Shown: one piece after another, positions 4,891 to 5,413 of the stretch
Numbering within the stretch: position 1 is the stretch's first letter
How the letters are laid out: every line of letters starts with the position of its first letter
From: Planctomycetota bacterium
GTDB lineage: Bacteria; Planctomycetota; Planctomycetia; Gemmatales; Gemmataceae
Length of the DNA stretch: 5,413 nucleotides
NCBI GenBank assembly: GCA_016200155.1
Contig: JACQFG010000190.1
Location: 1 to 5,413 of the forward strand
Reading direction: 5' to 3'
Translations under genes and position numbers: made by a program
Notes under the pieces: model-generated
What the model saw: only the letters and a program-made list of their open reading frames with translations
What the model was told of the DNA's origin: nothing
The model's database searches: none

Positions 4891-5413
4891 ATGATCCGCA
4901 AAGCCTTGATCGTTGAAGATGAACAGGAACTTGCCAGCATCCTTGCCGAGCATCTGCGCCACTGGAACTTCGAACCGACCATGATGCTCGAAGGCAAGAA
5001 TGTCATCGACTGGGTGCGCAACCATCGGCCCGCCGTCATCTTGCTCGACCTGATGCTCCCCGACATCGACGGCTACTCCATCTGCGAATCCCTCAAGCTC
5101 GATCGCGAGACCAACCTGATCCCGATCATCATGACCACGGCCATGACCGATCAGGAAGACCGCATCCACGGCCTGCAGGTCGGCGCCAATACCTACCTCA
5201 CCAAGCCGTTCACGGCGGAAGCGCTCAACCAGGCGATCCAGAACGCCCTCAACTGGCTCGATGATCTCAAGACCAACGGCACGCAGGGGGAGATTCGCTT
5301 CCATCTGCAAAGCGACACGCACTACCTCGAGGAACTCAACCACCTGCTCGGCTCGCTTTTCCTCTTCAGCGGGCTGTCGCAGCAGCAGGTCAAGCAGCTC
5401 ACGACCGCGGTGC
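4891..5413 (+). CDS. Response regulator: receiver domain plus probable RsbW-like ATPase output (partial, 3' end outside window)
   Basis: The visible 174 residues begin with a complete CheY-like receiver domain (about 1-120): the acidic pair E9-D10, phosphoacceptor D53 in VILLDLMLPDIDGY, T83 in PIIMTTA, and K105 in YLTKPF, with Y102 at the switch aromatic position. All catalytic residues are present, so phosphorylation by a sensor kinase is expected. After a short linker, residues from about 131 (IRFHLQSDTHYLEELNHLLG, then SGLSQQQVKQLTTAV) resemble the start of a GHKL/HATPase anti-sigma-type domain (RsbW/SpoIIAB), in which a strand and a long helix precede the ATP-binding N-box. The window ends just where that N-box would be expected, so this is inference. 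GAGG at 4881-4884, six bases before the ATG, supports the start. It probably controls a sigma factor or partner-switch module; no kinase is visible nearby. Confidence 0.9.
   Translation, partial: MIRKALIVEDEQELASILAEHLRHWNFEPTMMLEGKNVIDWVRNHRPAVILLDLMLPDIDGYSICESLKLDRETNLIPIIMTTAMTDQEDRIHGLQVGANTYLTKPFTAEALNQAIQNALNWLDDLKTNGTQGEIRFHLQSDTHYLEELNHLLGSLFLFSGLSQQQVKQLTTAV

Noticed and set aside
4855..5343. Minus-strand open frame opposite the response regulator (162 codons).
   Set aside because: It is antisense to a receiver domain with every catalytic residue in place and has no features of its own.

Overview
The window reads as bacterial chromosome, most likely from Planctomycetota. The evidence is a high-GC coding background, a secreted WD40 protein whose N-terminal consensus (GDPLPKGAVARIGTTRLR) is of a type I associate with planctomycetes, a response regulator with an apparent ATPase-type output, and a decayed copy of a nuclease-like family common in planctomycetes and cyanobacteria. 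This assignment rests on pattern recognition, not on a database search.

Layout. At the left edge are the last 41 codons of a membrane protein on + (2-127). It converges on a 686-residue minus-strand WD40 protein (170-2230) that I parse as 14 blades behind an N-terminal export signal. Upstream of that gene lies a 483-base stretch without an intact gene. It holds a frameshifted, doubly truncated remnant of an Rpn/PDDEXK-type gene (about 2261-2520), a 13-unit array of a 9-base repeat (2534-2650), and a single inverted copy of the repeat. Next is a minus-strand Gfo/Idh/MocA-type oxidoreductase (2714-3778). It is divergent from panB (3886-4728, +), and the 107-base gap between them is dominated by a 28-base inverted repeat made of two small palindromes, with an exact TATAAT facing outward at each end. 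After panB comes a 162-base spacer with a 15-base inverted repeat and degenerate 9-base repeats, then a good sigma-70-like promoter, and finally the start of a response regulator (4891 to the window end) whose second domain looks like an RsbW-type ATPase.

The genes do not form an obvious pathway. panB acts in pantothenate/CoA synthesis, the oxidoreductase has no assignable substrate, the WD40 protein is a probable exported scaffold, and the regulator is probably an independent signalling gene. No complete new defence or mobile system is visible. The most unusual material is in the spacers: the 9-base arrays sharing a CAYGAA core, the in-frame junction of one array with the nuclease remnant, and the symmetric element that may supply both divergent promoters.
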